Of a DNA stretch of 64,000 nucleotides, positions 24,911 through 34,021 are shown one piece after another (the first letter of the stretch is position 1; the number at the start of each line of letters is the position of its first letter). The translations under genes were made by a program, and so were the position numbers. This DNA comes from a bacterium 1XD42-1 (GTDB lineage Bacteria; Bacillota; Clostridia; Oscillospirales; Ruminococcaceae). The notes below the pieces were generated by a model. The model was not told the origin of the DNA. It did not search any database and saw nothing but the letters and a program-made list of their open reading frames with translations. The stretch lies in contig RAZJ01000007.1 in assembly GCA_003612625.1 (NCBI GenBank), forward strand, positions 44,630 to 108,629, given 5' to 3'.

Positions 24911-26479
24911 TTAGTTATGGATTGCCCTGCATTGATCTTCCAGGACTTCCTGGGCAGCGGCTATGGCATATTCACTGCAAAGCAAAACGATTTTATCTTC
25001 TGCTTGAAATACAGCATCTCCTTTTGGGACAAATTCTTCGTCACCCCGCATCAATGAAACCACTAAGCAGGTTTCAGGCCAGACAATTTCAGATAACTTT
25101 TTATTTTCTGCCGCTGAACCATGATGAATGATTTCTTCTAACAGAACTTTTTCTCCCTGAGCCTCTTTACTGCCGGTATCTTTTTTCCCTGCCAGCATCC
25201 GGTGTAAAAGCTGGTCGTAAATAGGCGGGCATTTTAAGAGATCCGGAATCAGATAAGCTAAGAGGGCTATAATAGATAAGGTAAGCAAATGGCTGAAGCT
25301 GCCTGTCATTTCGCTGATTAAGACGATCCCCGTAATAGGAGCCCGTACAATCGCCGAAAAATAACCTGCCATACCCATAATAATAAAATTACATAGCAGA
25401 CCTTCCGGCAAAGGGAAAAATATACTTGCGCCTTCATAATAAATGCTGCCAATCATGGCCCCTAAAACCAGCAAAGGCAAAAAGATGCCGCCTGGGGCAC
25501 CGGAGCCAAAGCTGACCATGGAAAAGAAAAATTTCACAATGAACAGGGCACACAAAACGGTTACAGTAAAACCGCCTAAGGAAATATTGACAGCTAAACC
25601 ATGGCCGCCGCCTAAAACCTGGGGATAGAGAAAAGCCAGACAGCCTGCACATAAGAAAGAAACCAGTAAACGGAACCGTGCCGGTATTTTCTGATAGAGA
25701 TTTTGAGAAGTCTTAATACTGATATTATAAAGTACCCCTAATAATCCAATCAGGATTCCTAAAAAAACAACATGGCCATACTGGTATAACGGCAGATGGC
25801 TGGCCACCTGGAAGGAAAAGACTGGTTTCAATCCAAAAATATTCCGGGAAATAAAGTCTGCCGTAACAGAAGCCGCCATAGTAGACAGTAAAACTTCTGG
25901 AGAAAAATTTTTATGGATTTCTTCCAAGGAAAACAATACTCCTGCCAACGGCGCGTTAAAAGCGGCGGCTAATCCTGCACTGGCTCCGCAGGTAATTAAA
26001 AGTCGTTCTTCTGTTTTCATACGATGGTTTAAACGGGAAAATCCCTTTGCCGCCATAGCGCCCAGTTGTATGCTGGGGCCTTCCCGGCCAAGGGATAAGC
26101 CGCACCCAATGGACAAAAGTCCCCCTGTACATTTCGCCAGTAAAACCCGCCACCAGTTCTGGTCAATTTTGCCCAGCATTTCCCCTTCCACTTGGGGAAT
26201 ACCGCTGCCGGATATGTAAGGCTCCCACTTTAAAAGGAAATATACGGCTATGGAAGCAATGGCAACTGTTGCCAGCCATAATATAACACCAAACGGATGC
26301 GCTTTACAAAAAGAAATTGCCCCATTGCGGAAAGCATCTGCTTTTTCCAGCAGCAAACGGAATAAAACCACTACCACACCTGCCACAATGCCTGAAAGGA
26401 CGCCTTCTAAAATCAAGCTGTAACGGAAGCTGCGGAAACGTTTCAATGTTTTTTGGATATTGCCGTTTTCAGATTCCAA
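24911..26479 (-). CDS. ClC-family chloride channel/antiporter with TrkA-C domain
   Basis: A 522-residue ClC protein with about ten hydrophobic helices. The anion-pathway motifs are GSGIPQVEG, GREGPSIQLG and GAPGGIFLPLLVLG; the Glu in GREGP corresponds to the gating glutamate. A C-terminal cytoplasmic RCK/TrkA-C-like domain (about 440-520: LSEIVWPETCLVVSLMRGDE) suggests ligand regulation. It may act as a Cl-/H+ or F-/H+ exchanger; which is not decidable here. The start is taken as TTG at 26479 because GGGAGGAG lies 6-7 nt upstream; the open frame extends 29 codons further without such a site. Confidence 0.9.
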   Translation of the reverse strand: MESENGNIQKTLKRFRSFRYSLILEGVLSGIVAGVVVVLFRLLLEKADAFRNGAISFCKAHPFGVILWLATVAIASIAVYFLLKWEPYISGSGIPQVEGEMLGKIDQNWWRVLLAKCTGGLLSIGCGLSLGREGPSIQLGAMAAKGFSRLNHRMKTEERLLITCGASAGLAAAFNAPLAGVLFSLEEIHKNFSPEVLLSTMAASVTADFISRNIFGLKPVFSFQVASHLPLYQYGHVVFLGILIGLLGVLYNISIKTSQNLYQKIPARFRLLVSFLCAGCLAFLYPQVLGGGHGLAVNISLGGFTVTVLCALFIVKFFFSMVSFGSGAPGGIFLPLLVLGAMIGSIYYEGASIFFPLPEGLLCNFIIMGMAGYFSAIVRAPITGIVLISEMTGSFSHLLTLSIIALLAYLIPDLLKCPPIYDQLLHRMLAGKKDTGSKEAQGEKVLLEEIIHHGSAAENKKLSEIVWPETCLVVSLMRGDEEFVPKGDAVFQAEDKIVLLCSEYAIAAAQEVLEDQCRAIHN

Positions 26480-26516
26480 TATGTTCTCCTCCCTGTCCTC
26501 TCCTATTTTCTTTGTT

Positions 26517-26562
26517 AAAAAAGGTCCCTGTCCATTTGTTAAAATGGACGGGAACCTTTTTT
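26517..26562 (-). terminator. Terminator of the ispH-S1 operon
   Basis: AAAAAAGGTCCC...GTCCATTT / AAATGGAC...GGAACCTTTTTT: long stem with T-run on the minus strand, 24 nt after the ispH-S1 stop. Confidence 0.8.
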
Positions 26563-26586
26563 GCATTTTATTCCCAGAAAAACAAC

Positions 26587-28563
26587 TTATTCTCCGTCAG
26601 AACCAGCGCCTTCTTCAGCGGCTGGTGCAGCTTGTTCTTCTGTTGCCTGATCATTCAGCAGAGCTTTAATGGAAAGGCTGACACGTTTCCGGTCAATATC
26701 CAGTTCTGTAATTTTTGCGTCTACTTCCTGTCCGATTTGCAGGGCATCAGCAGGTTTATTGATGCGTTCCGTAGAAATCTGGCTGATGTGAATTAAGCCA
26801 TCTACGCCAGGGATAATTTGGGCAAATGCACCAAAGGGTGTTAAAGAAACCACTTTTACTTTGCAGACATCGCCAACTTGATATTTCTGGCTCATGATTG
26901 TCCAGGGATTTTCTTCCGCTTTTTTGAAGCCTAAAGAAATTTTCTTATTTTCATGATCGATATCACGGATGTAAACTTCCACGGTATCGCCTACATTGAC
27001 CACTTCACTGGGATGTTTAATCCGGCTCCAGCTCAATTCAGAAATATGAATCATGCCGTCAACGCCGCCTAAATTGACAAATGCGCCATAACTGGTCAGG
27101 GATTTTACAGTACCGGTATATTTTTTACCGATTTCTGCATCATTCCAGAATTGATCCTCCAGTTCTTTCCGCTGTTCACGAAGGACGGCACGGATAGAAC
27201 CAACGGCACGTTTCCGCTGACGGTTGACTTCCAAGATTTTAAATTCTACTTTCTTTTTCAGCAGATCATCCAAGCTGTCGCTGCGGGACAAAGTAGCCTG
27301 GGAAGCAGGGATAAACACCCGTACCCCGTTGGTTAATGCCAGCAAGCCGCCTTTAATGACTTCCACAACAGTGCCTTCTAGGATTTCACCGGTATCTCCG
27401 GCACCCATTACTTTTTCAAAGCCGGCAATGGCATCCAGACGCTTTTTGGAAAGCATAACAGTGCCTTCCACGTCATTGACACGTACCACCATCAGTTCCA
27501 GTTCGTCCCCGATTTTGACCAGATCTTCCGGTTTGGCATTGGGGTCGTCCGTCAGTTCGTTTAGAGGTACATAACCCGCATGTTTTGTGCCAATATCGAC
27601 AGAAATCTCGTTAGGGGCAATCCCTGTGACAACAGCAGTTACTTTTTCCCGATTATCTATCGTTTTAAAGGTTTGATTCAACATCTCCTCAAACGAAAGT
27701 TCTTCTTGGTCTTTAACAATCTCACTCATGGTTTTATGTACCTCCTTAATTATGCGAGCCGGAGTGGAAGCTCCAGCGGTAACGCCAATTTTATTATATC
27801 CGGAAACCGGAAGACCATACAGTTCTTGTGGGGATTCCAATAAAAAAGTTTTGCAGTATTTTTCACAAACTCCCGCGAGTTTGATGGTATTTGAACTATG
27901 GCGTCCGCCAACGACAAGCATCAAATCATTACTTATGGCCAATTCCTGAGCTTCGGACTGACGTTTCTCAGTCGCATTACATATTGTATCAAATATTTTG
28001 AGGTTTGTACACACCTTTTCGAGGATTTCCAGGTATTTTTGCCATTCTGCCACAGAAAAAGTCGTTTGAGCAAGCAAAATATACCTGGATGTACGATTTT
28101 TTTCCATATATGACACTAAATTTTCCAAATCCTGTCTGCTATTGCATACAATATAAGGCCCGGAACAAAAGCTAATAATGCCTTTTACTTCAGGATGGTT
28201 TTCATCTCCCGCAATAATAATGGTTTCATCTGCTTGCGCCTGGCTGACAATTTTATGAATCCGTTCCACAAAGGGACAAGTTGCATCTATTACTTTACAT
28301 CCCCGGTTTTCCAGCTCCTGGTAGACATGGGCTGGTACTCCATGGGAACGGAGCAGTACCGTTTTCCCGGTACAGGAATCTAAGGAATCAACAGGAGGCA
28401 GTCCTTTTTCCCGCAGTTCTTCTACCACCTGGGGGTTATGGATCAGTTCCCCATAGGTACAGGCTGGGACTTTTTCTGCGGCTAAGGCATAAGCCATTTC
28501 TACTGCCCGTTTGACGCCAAAGCAAAATCCGGCTGTTTTTGCGACAGAAATTTGCGGGTTCAC
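26587..28563 (-). CDS. ispH: Fusion of HMBPP reductase (IspH) and ribosomal protein S1-like domains
   Basis: A 658-residue two-part protein. Residues 1-285 are IspH (LytB), the last enzyme of the MEP isoprenoid pathway, with its three [4Fe-4S] cysteines in GFCFGVKRA, IDATCPFVE and ICNATEKRQ, and the catalytic Glu region in AQTTFS. Residues about 300-640 hold four S1 RNA-binding domains (for example SYGAFVNLGGVDGMIHISEL and PFGAFAQIIPGVDGLIHISQ). The fusion is a known feature of many Clostridia and links isoprenoid synthesis and translation in one chain. The start is GTG at 28563; it overlaps plsC by 4 nt. It is the last gene of the 31.9-26.6 kb operon. Confidence 0.95.
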   Translation of the reverse strand: MNPQISVAKTAGFCFGVKRAVEMAYALAAEKVPACTYGELIHNPQVVEELREKGLPPVDSLDSCTGKTVLLRSHGVPAHVYQELENRGCKVIDATCPFVERIHKIVSQAQADETIIIAGDENHPEVKGIISFCSGPYIVCNSRQDLENLVSYMEKNRTSRYILLAQTTFSVAEWQKYLEILEKVCTNLKIFDTICNATEKRQSEAQELAISNDLMLVVGGRHSSNTIKLAGVCEKYCKTFLLESPQELYGLPVSGYNKIGVTAGASTPARIIKEVHKTMSEIVKDQEELSFEEMLNQTFKTIDNREKVTAVVTGIAPNEISVDIGTKHAGYVPLNELTDDPNAKPEDLVKIGDELELMVVRVNDVEGTVMLSKKRLDAIAGFEKVMGAGDTGEILEGTVVEVIKGGLLALTNGVRVFIPASQATLSRSDSLDDLLKKKVEFKILEVNRQRKRAVGSIRAVLREQRKELEDQFWNDAEIGKKYTGTVKSLTSYGAFVNLGGVDGMIHISELSWSRIKHPSEVVNVGDTVEVYIRDIDHENKKISLGFKKAEENPWTIMSQKYQVGDVCKVKVVSLTPFGAFAQIIPGVDGLIHISQISTERINKPADALQIGQEVDAKITELDIDRKRVSLSIKALLNDQATEEQAAPAAEEGAGSDGE

Positions 28564-29159
28564 GGGCCTTGCTCCAGTAATTCAATAATACGATCCATAA
28601 TGAAACGGCTGGCAACTTTCATTTCCCTGGGGGACATGCCATCCCCAGTAAATCCTAATTCTTCGGCATGGATGAGCTTGCCGTAACGGACGGTGACTCT
28701 GGAACGGAAGGACGGAGGCCCGTCAAAACAAACGGCACAAGGCAGTACATTGGATCTTGTCTGGCCGGCAATCATAGCTGTACCAGATTTGGGGCGCAGG
28801 GGCTTCCCATCCGGGGAACGGTGGCCTTCCGGAAACATCCCCAAGACACCGCCTTTTTGTACAACATCCCTGGCCCAGTCAATGGCGCCGGTATCCCCTT
28901 TGCCCCGTTCCACAGGAAATGCGCCTAATCCCCGAAGAATCAGCCCTAAGATTTTTTTCCGGAACAGCTCTATTTTTGCCATAAAAAACACTTGCTGCCA
29001 CATCCCAATAGCAACCAAAGGCGGATCATAATTAGAAACATGGTTGCTTGCTAAAATAAATCCTTCGTTTTTTGGAATGTTCTCCTTGCCTACAAAGCGT
29101 ACCCGGAAAAACAAATGCAAATAGAGATTGCAAAGGCTCCAACCGATCCTATAAATCAT
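28560..29159 (-). CDS. plsC: 1-acyl-sn-glycerol-3-phosphate acyltransferase
   Basis: A 199-residue PlsC that acylates lysophosphatidic acid to phosphatidic acid at the membrane. The catalytic motif is SNHVSNYDPP (HxxxxD form: NHxSxxD) and the glycerol-phosphate-binding motif is FPEGHRSPDG. The N terminus is hydrophobic (LCNLYLHLFFRVRFVG). It overlaps cmk by 11 nt at its start and ispH-S1 by 4 nt at its end, so translation of the three genes is likely coupled. The Shine-Dalgarno GGAGAG lies 10 nt before the ATG. Confidence 0.94.
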   Translation of the reverse strand: MIYRIGWSLCNLYLHLFFRVRFVGKENIPKNEGFILASNHVSNYDPPLVAIGMWQQVFFMAKIELFRKKILGLILRGLGAFPVERGKGDTGAIDWARDVVQKGGVLGMFPEGHRSPDGKPLRPKSGTAMIAGQTRSNVLPCAVCFDGPPSFRSRVTVRYGKLIHAEELGFTGDGMSPREMKVASRFIMDRIIELLEQGP

Positions 29160-29823
29160 TTCCTGCTCTCTCCTTTACAATCCTTTTCACCAGTGCCAAG
29201 GATTCTTCCAAAGTAAGCCCTGTGGTATCCGCTAACACAGCATCTTCCGCCTGCCGCAGCGGTGCTGCTGCCCGGTTTTGATCCTGCTGGTCCCGCTGCC
29301 GCAGTTCCGCTAATACCTGCTGGAAATCTCCGGGAAGCCCTTTTTCCTCCAGTTCCCGGCAGCGGCGGCGGGCACGTTCTTCCGGGTCGGCCGTTAAGAA
29401 AATTTTAACCTGTGCATCCGGCAAAACGACAGTGCCAATATCACGGCCATCCATTACAACATGATGCTTACGGGCCATGTCCCGCTGCAATTCCAATAAG
29501 AAATCCCGAACCGGAACCATAGCGCTTACATCACTAGCCGCCATAGAAATTTCCGGCAAGCGGATTTCTTCCGAAACATCCTCTCCATTCAAATAAACCC
29601 GCTGGATGCCTTCTACCCAGCGCAGATCCAACTGAATATCGGGCAGCAAAGCCGTTACCCGGTCTGTATCTCCAGGGGCTGCCCCATTCCTGCGGGCATA
29701 TAAGCCAATCGCCCGGTAAAGGGCTCCTGTGTCCACATAAAGATACCCCATATCTTTTGCTAATGTGCGGGCGATTGTGCTTTTTCCAGCACCCCCTGGC
29801 CCGTCAATCGCAATTGAAATCAT
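29149..29823 (-). CDS. cmk: Cytidylate kinase
   Basis: A 224-residue CMP/dCMP kinase. The Walker A loop is DGPGGAGKSTIART at the N terminus; YVDTGALYRA is the NMP-binding signature; MDGRDIGTVVLPDA contains the conserved substrate-binding Arg-Asp; and FLTADPEERARRR forms the lid. It supplies CDP/dCDP. The neighbourhood flavoprotein-cmk-plsC-ispH/S1 recurs in Clostridia. Confidence 0.96.
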   Translation of the reverse strand: MISIAIDGPGGAGKSTIARTLAKDMGYLYVDTGALYRAIGLYARRNGAAPGDTDRVTALLPDIQLDLRWVEGIQRVYLNGEDVSEEIRLPEISMAASDVSAMVPVRDFLLELQRDMARKHHVVMDGRDIGTVVLPDAQVKIFLTADPEERARRRCRELEEKGLPGDFQQVLAELRQRDQQDQNRAAAPLRQAEDAVLADTTGLTLEESLALVKRIVKERAGNDL

Positions 29824-29838
29824 TTCTCAGCCTCATTT

Positions 29839-31056
29839 CTAAATAGAATTTGCTGCTGCAATAGCAGTCGAAAAAGCAATCTGTAAATTATACCCTCCTG
29901 TAAAAGCATCAATGTCAATGACTTCCCCTGCAAAAAAAAGCCCTTCCACCAGCTTGGAAGCCATTGTTTTGGGATTGATTTCATTAACGCAAACCCCGCC
30001 GGAAGTAATAACCGCTTCTTCCAATGAGCCAAAAGCCACTGGGGTTAAAGGGAAAGCCTGCAATAAGGCAGCAAAAGCTTCCCGCTGTTCCCTGGTGACA
30101 GAATGTACTTTTAACGTGCTGGGAATCCCGGACAAACGGACTGCAACAGGAATCAGGCTTCGGGGCAGCAGCCGATCTAAGGCATTCCCAAAATCACGGT
30201 TTTTCGCTTCGGCAAAATCCCGCAAAAGCCGGTTGTCTAACTGCTGGGGGGTTAAAGCCGGTTTTAAATTCAACAGCATCTGATAGTTTTCCGGTTCCTG
30301 GGACATATATGCAGAAGCTGATAAGACCAAAGGCCCGGAAACGCCTTTATGGGTAAATAACATTTCCCCTAGTTCCTGATAAATCTTTTTCCCCTTTTTC
30401 AGCAGGGAAAGCTCCACATTTTTTAAAGACAGCCCGGACACTTCCCCGCACCAGGTTTCTTTTAACAGGACAGACACCAGGGACGGCCGCTGGGGTATGA
30501 TAGAATGGCCCGCTGCCGCAGCCAGTTGATACCCGTCCCCGTCTGATCCTGTCTTGGGATAGCTCATTCCGCCTGTGGCAATTACAACTGTATCTGCTTT
30601 CATGGTTTCCCCATTGGTTAAAACAACGCCTGTAATACGGCCTTCTTGGATCAGCAGCTTTTTTGCCCGTTTCCCTGTCAGTAAAGAAGCCCCGTTATCC
30701 TGGGCAAACCGGATCAAAGCACTGGCAATGTCATCAGCCCGGTCCGATACAGGAAAAACCCTCCGCCCGCGCTCTGTTTTTAATGGAACGCCTAAACCTT
30801 CAAACAAAGCCATTGTATCTGCCGGGGAAAAGGCATTGACAGCGCTGTAAAGAAAACGGGGATTGGTGCGGACATTCCGGATAATTTCTTCCGGCGGGCA
30901 GTTGTTGGTGACATTACAGCGCCCTTTCCCAGTAATCCGGATTTTCCGGGCAAATGAAGCATTCCGTTCTAAAACGGTAACTTTTTTCCCGGCCCGGGCC
31001 GCAAATCCGGCGCACATTAAACCTGCTGCTCCACCGCCGATAATTAAATTATCCAT
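29839..31056 (-). CDS. NAD(P)/FAD-dependent oxidoreductase (HI0933/BaiN-like)
   Basis: A 405-residue flavoprotein of the HI0933-like family. The dinucleotide-binding GGGAAGLMCAGFAARAG is at the N terminus; KIRITGKGRCNVTNN and VVIATGGMSYPKTGSDGDGY are family signatures, and the C-terminal ASKLVEGLFFAGEVIDIDAFTGGYNLQ closes the FAD site. Members have been annotated as putative flavoproteins; one relative (BaiN) was linked to bile-acid reduction, but that cannot be transferred here. The ATG at 31056 has GGGAGGG upstream and overlaps the end of the RpiR gene by 8 nt. It is probably cotranscribed with cmk. Confidence 0.88.
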   Translation of the reverse strand: MDNLIIGGGAAGLMCAGFAARAGKKVTVLERNASFARKIRITGKGRCNVTNNCPPEEIIRNVRTNPRFLYSAVNAFSPADTMALFEGLGVPLKTERGRRVFPVSDRADDIASALIRFAQDNGASLLTGKRAKKLLIQEGRITGVVLTNGETMKADTVVIATGGMSYPKTGSDGDGYQLAAAAGHSIIPQRPSLVSVLLKETWCGEVSGLSLKNVELSLLKKGKKIYQELGEMLFTHKGVSGPLVLSASAYMSQEPENYQMLLNLKPALTPQQLDNRLLRDFAEAKNRDFGNALDRLLPRSLIPVAVRLSGIPSTLKVHSVTREQREAFAALLQAFPLTPVAFGSLEEAVITSGGVCVNEINPKTMASKLVEGLFFAGEVIDIDAFTGGYNLQIAFSTAIAAANSI

Positions 31057-31921
31057 TCGGTCCCTCCCGTTTTTCATAGACTTCGTATTTATCCCAAATT
31101 TCCTCCAAACGGTCATAGGTTTGTGCAATTTCATCCCGTTTTTTTAAGCCGATTGCCACCAGCAGGGCATTGATTAAAGAAAGGGGAGCCACTAAAGAAT
31201 CTACAAAAGAAATCATGTCGCCCCATGCCAAAAGCAGATAATCGGATACTCCGGCAATGGGAGAACGGTCTGAATCTGTAATGGCAATGACTTTTGCACT
31301 GTTGCTGTGGGCGTAATGGGAAGCCTGTACTGTCCGTTTGGAATAACGGGGGAAGCTGATCCCAATCAGTACATCTTCCGGGCCGATGTGCATAATCTGT
31401 TCAAACATTTCACTGCGGCTTGTTGTATTGATCAGATGGACATTGGAAAAAATATGATGAAAATAATAGCTGAGGAATTGTGCCAAAGCTGCCGAAGAAC
31501 GGACGCCAATAATATAAATGGATTTGGCGGAACAAATGGCATCCACTGCACCATTAAAATCAGTTGTGCTGGTTTTTTCTAATGTATTCCGGATTTTTTC
31601 AATGTCCCGGTTCAAAACTTTTTCCAATATATTTGTATTTTCTAACTGGCCTGTTGTAACATCCATACGCTGCACCGTTGTCAGTTTGTTCCGGAGCATT
31701 TCCTGTAAAGCTTTTTGTAATTCCGGATAGCCTTCATAACCAATTTCCGAGGCAAACCGTACTACGGTTGATTCACTGACCCCTACCGTAGCTCCCAGCC
31801 TGGAAGCTGTCATAAATGCAGCTTTATCAAAATGATCCATGATATAACTTGCAATCAGCCGCTGGCCTTTTGAAAATTTGGGATACATCTCATTTATAGA
31901 TGATAAAAGATCCTGTTCCAT
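31049..31921 (-). CDS. MurR/RpiR family transcriptional regulator
   Basis: A 290-residue regulator with an N-terminal RpiR-type HTH (about 1-77: MTASRLGATVGVSESTVVRF) and a C-terminal SIS sugar-phosphate-binding domain (about 125-255: IYIIGVRSSAALAQFL; VLIGISFPRYSKRT). Such proteins usually sense phosphosugars. It heads an operon of housekeeping genes rather than of sugar catabolism, which is notable. An inverted repeat (TTTGTTTCC/GGAAACAAA) between its promoter and start suggests autoregulation. The ATG at 31921 follows GAAGGGA; the frame is open further upstream, through that repeat. Confidence 0.9.
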   Translation of the reverse strand: MEQDLLSSINEMYPKFSKGQRLIASYIMDHFDKAAFMTASRLGATVGVSESTVVRFASEIGYEGYPELQKALQEMLRNKLTTVQRMDVTTGQLENTNILEKVLNRDIEKIRNTLEKTSTTDFNGAVDAICSAKSIYIIGVRSSAALAQFLSYYFHHIFSNVHLINTTSRSEMFEQIMHIGPEDVLIGISFPRYSKRTVQASHYAHSNSAKVIAITDSDRSPIAGVSDYLLLAWGDMISFVDSLVAPLSLINALLVAIGLKKRDEIAQTYDRLEEIWDKYEVYEKREGPNG

Positions 31922-31943
31922 TTGCGTTCCCTTCTGTTGTTTC

Positions 31944-31970
31944 TTTGTTTCCCCAAGGGGAGGAAACAAA
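31944..31970 (-). promoter_or_regulatory. Candidate RpiR operator (inverted repeat)
   Basis: TTTGTTTCC / GGAAACAAA, 9-bp arms with a 9-nt centre, located about +9 to +35 relative to the predicted start of the rpiR transcript; well placed for roadblock-type repression. Confidence 0.5.
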
Positions 31971-31985
31971 TGATCTATCTTTCCT

Positions 31986-32014
31986 ATGATAGCGGAAACC
32001 CCATGGAAAATCAA
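31986..32014 (-). promoter_or_regulatory. Sigma-A promoter of the rpiR-to-ispH operon
   Basis: Minus strand TTGATT, 17-bp spacer, TATCAT. Confidence 0.6.
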
Positions 32015-32138
32015 GCATCTTTCCGGATGAATTTGTTATGATTTCATGATATGGATCAAAATAGAAATCAAAGGATATGCAAGGATTTGGAAAAAGATTG
32101 TTTCTGAAACTTTTCTAGGAAATCCGGGGAATTTGTAG

Positions 32139-32144
32139 TATAAT
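32139..32144 (+). promoter_or_regulatory. Probable -10 element of the TIM-barrel isomerase gene
   Basis: A perfect TATAAT, with a weak -35 candidate (TAGGAA) at 17 bp. The ATG follows about 54 nt later. Confidence 0.35.
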
Positions 32145-32197
32145 AATCCAAGATAGGAATTAACGAATCTAATAACAAGGGAAGGGAGCCGTTTGTT

Positions 32198-32992
32198 ATG
32201 CTGCCTGGGATTTCTACAGCCTGCCTTTATCCAGAGCTTACCGAGAAAGCTTTAAAACAGCTTGCAAAGCGGGGCGTTGCAGCAGTTGAAATATTTTTTA
32301 ATGCCCCCAGCGAATTGGAAGAACCTTATATCCGGGAATTAGCACAGATGGCCCGGGATGGAGGCATACGGATTGTATCCATTCATCCTTTTACTTCTGG
32401 TTTTGAACCAATGCTTTTATTTTCCAGCTACCGCAGGCGGACATTGGACGGGTTGGAATGTTATAAACGTTATTTTCATGCGGCAAATTTATTAGGGGCT
32501 GATTATATTATCATCCATGGGGATCACCGGGATCATAACCGTTCACGCGCTTTTTATTTCCACGCCTTTGGGGAACTGATGGAAGTGGCCCGCCAGATGG
32601 GGGTCATGGTTATACAGGAAAATGTGTGCCGGTGCTGTGGATATACCCCTGATTTCTTTATGGAAATGGCGGCCTGCCTGCCGGAAGCCCGTTTTGTACT
32701 GGATGTCAAGCAGTGCATCCGGGCAAACGTTCCCATCCCGGATATGGTACGGGCCATGGGCAGCCGGATCTGCCATGTGCATATCAGCGATCATAATGAT
32801 ACACAAGACTGCCTCCCTATCGGGAAAGGCAATTATGACCTGACGGGATTTCTCCGGAATTTACGGGAAAGTTTTGGCTTTGACGGCGCGGTCATTCAGG
32901 AATTATACCGGAATAATTATGGGGATATTGGGGAACTTCTGGAAGGCTACCGGGCCTTAGCCCAATATATTAAGGATGCTGAAAGGAATTAG
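32198..32992 (+). CDS. Sugar phosphate isomerase/epimerase-like TIM-barrel protein
   Basis: A 264-residue xylose isomerase-like TIM-barrel protein (AP endonuclease family 2 fold). Candidate metal ligands lie on successive strands: VEIFF, SIHPF, IIHGDH, IQENVC, LDVKQC, CHVHISDHND and VIQELY, which fits a sugar isomerase/epimerase active site with a Glu-Asp-His-Glu set. The cluster CRCCG after the first catalytic Glu is unusual. The substrate is unknown; its divergent neighbour is an RpiR-type sugar-phosphate regulator, so a regulatory link is possible but unproven. A GGGAGCC site precedes the ATG. Confidence 0.78.
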   Translation: MLPGISTACLYPELTEKALKQLAKRGVAAVEIFFNAPSELEEPYIRELAQMARDGGIRIVSIHPFTSGFEPMLLFSSYRRRTLDGLECYKRYFHAANLLGADYIIIHGDHRDHNRSRAFYFHAFGELMEVARQMGVMVIQENVCRCCGYTPDFFMEMAACLPEARFVLDVKQCIRANVPIPDMVRAMGSRICHVHISDHNDTQDCLPIGKGNYDLTGFLRNLRESFGFDGAVIQELYRNNYGDIGELLEGYRALAQYIKDAERN

Positions 32993-33023
32993 AAAGAATT
33001 TTTGAATATGTGAAATAAACAGC

Positions 33024-33052
33024 TTGTCTTTTGGCGGAAAGCATATTATAAT
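33024..33052 (+). promoter_or_regulatory. Sigma-A promoter for nrdR
   Basis: TTGTCT, 17-bp spacer, TATAAT. A second TATAAT at 33079-33084 lies just before the gene. Confidence 0.6.
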
Positions 33053-33111
33053 AAATGAAAAGAACGGATCGAAAATTGATATAATTGTATCATTCCGAAG
33101 GGATGACCGCC

Positions 33112-33579
33112 ATGAAATGCCCTTATTGCAGTTACTCGGAAAGCAAAGTGATTGATTCACGCCCAACAGATGAAAATGTCAGCATCCGCCGCCGCAGGGA
33201 ATGCCTGCGCTGCGAGAGGCGTTTTACCACTTATGAAGTGGTAGAAACCATGCCATTGGTTGTGATTAAAAAAGATGGCTCCCGGGAAGCTTTTGCCCCT
33301 GGAAAATTGCTGGGCGGAATGCTTCGGGCCTGTGAAAAGCGTCCTGTTACGCTGGCGATTTTACAAAGCGCGGTAACAGAAATTGAAACACGGCTGCGGG
33401 CCCTTCCGGAAGGGGAAGTTACTTCCCATCGGATCGGGGAAATGGCTATGGAAAAGCTCCGGACCATTGATGAAGTTGCTTATATCCGTTTTGTTTCTGT
33501 TTACCGGGAATTTGGGGACATTCATACTTTTATGGCAGAGTTGCAAGGGCTGCTGGCCCAGCGGGAATCGAAAAAATAA
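33112..33579 (+). CDS. nrdR: Transcriptional repressor NrdR
   Basis: A 155-residue NrdR, the ATP/dATP-sensing repressor of ribonucleotide reductase genes. The N-terminal zinc ribbon is [18 protein letters not shown] with the second pair in [15 protein letters not shown], followed by an ATP-cone domain ([20 protein letters not shown] onward). The start at 33112 begins at the invariant MKCPYC; nine upstream codons in frame are probably untranslated. No reductase genes occur in this window. A strong bidirectional terminator follows. Confidence 0.96.
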   Translation: MKCPYCSYSESKVIDSRPTDENVSIRRRRECLRCERRFTTYEVVETMPLVVIKKDGSREAFAPGKLLGGMLRACEKRPVTLAILQSAVTEIETRLRALPEGEVTSHRIGEMAMEKLRTIDEVAYIRFVSVYREFGDIHTFMAELQGLLAQRESKK

Positions 33580-33582
33580 TAC

Positions 33583-33629
33583 GAGGGCTGTTATCATGGC
33601 ATGGTGCTATGATAACAGCCCTCTTTTTC
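33583..33629. terminator. Bidirectional terminator between nrdR and mazF
   Basis: GAGGGCTGTTATCAT / ATGATAACAGCCCTC, 15-bp perfect stem, T-run on the plus side and A-rich tract on the other. Confidence 0.85.
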
Positions 33630-33649
33630 TGTGACGGGCAGTACGCGCT

Positions 33650-34021
33650 TTATGTACGCGCACCGCGCCCGCTTGCGTCGCCCAAACCGAAACTGATAGA
33701 CAAGGCATTATCGACTGCTCCCATGGAGCCGTCGTCTAACCGTCCCATTTTTTCTTTCAGGCGTTTTTTGTCGATGGTACGGATCTGTTCCAGCAATACA
33801 ATCGAATCTTTCGACAGGCCGCAGGTCTGTGAATCAATTTCGATATGTGTAGGCAGCTTGGATTTATCCCTTTGGCTGGTAATTGCGGCGGCAATGACCG
33901 TAGGGCTGTAACGGTTGCCCACATCATTCTGTACAATAAGAACAGGCCGAACACCACCTTGTTCCGAGCCAACTACCGGGCTCAAATCCGCATAATAAAT
34001 GTCTCCTCTTTTCACAGTCAT
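33650..34021 (-). CDS. mazF: MazF/EndoA (PemK-like) endoribonuclease without adjacent antitoxin
   Basis: A 123-residue MazF-type mRNA interferase. Family motifs: [41 protein letters not shown] and HIEI, then [15 protein letters not shown]; the conserved catalytic Arg and Thr positions are present. It resembles B. subtilis NdoA (EndoA), usually encoded just after a ribbon-helix-helix antitoxin. Here the 248 bp upstream contain no antitoxin-sized gene. The frame stays open 70 codons upstream, but only the ATG at 34021 gives the family start (MTVKRGD) with GGAG in front. Neighbouring lipoprotein and NAD(P)H-hydrate repair genes match the clostridial and bacillar acpS-alr-ndoA neighbourhood, with alr missing. 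Confidence 0.9.
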   Translation of the reverse strand: MTVKRGDIYYADLSPVVGSEQGGVRPVLIVQNDVGNRYSPTVIAAAITSQRDKSKLPTHIEIDSQTCGLSKDSIVLLEQIRTIDKKRLKEKMGRLDDGSMGAVDNALSISFGLGDASGRGART

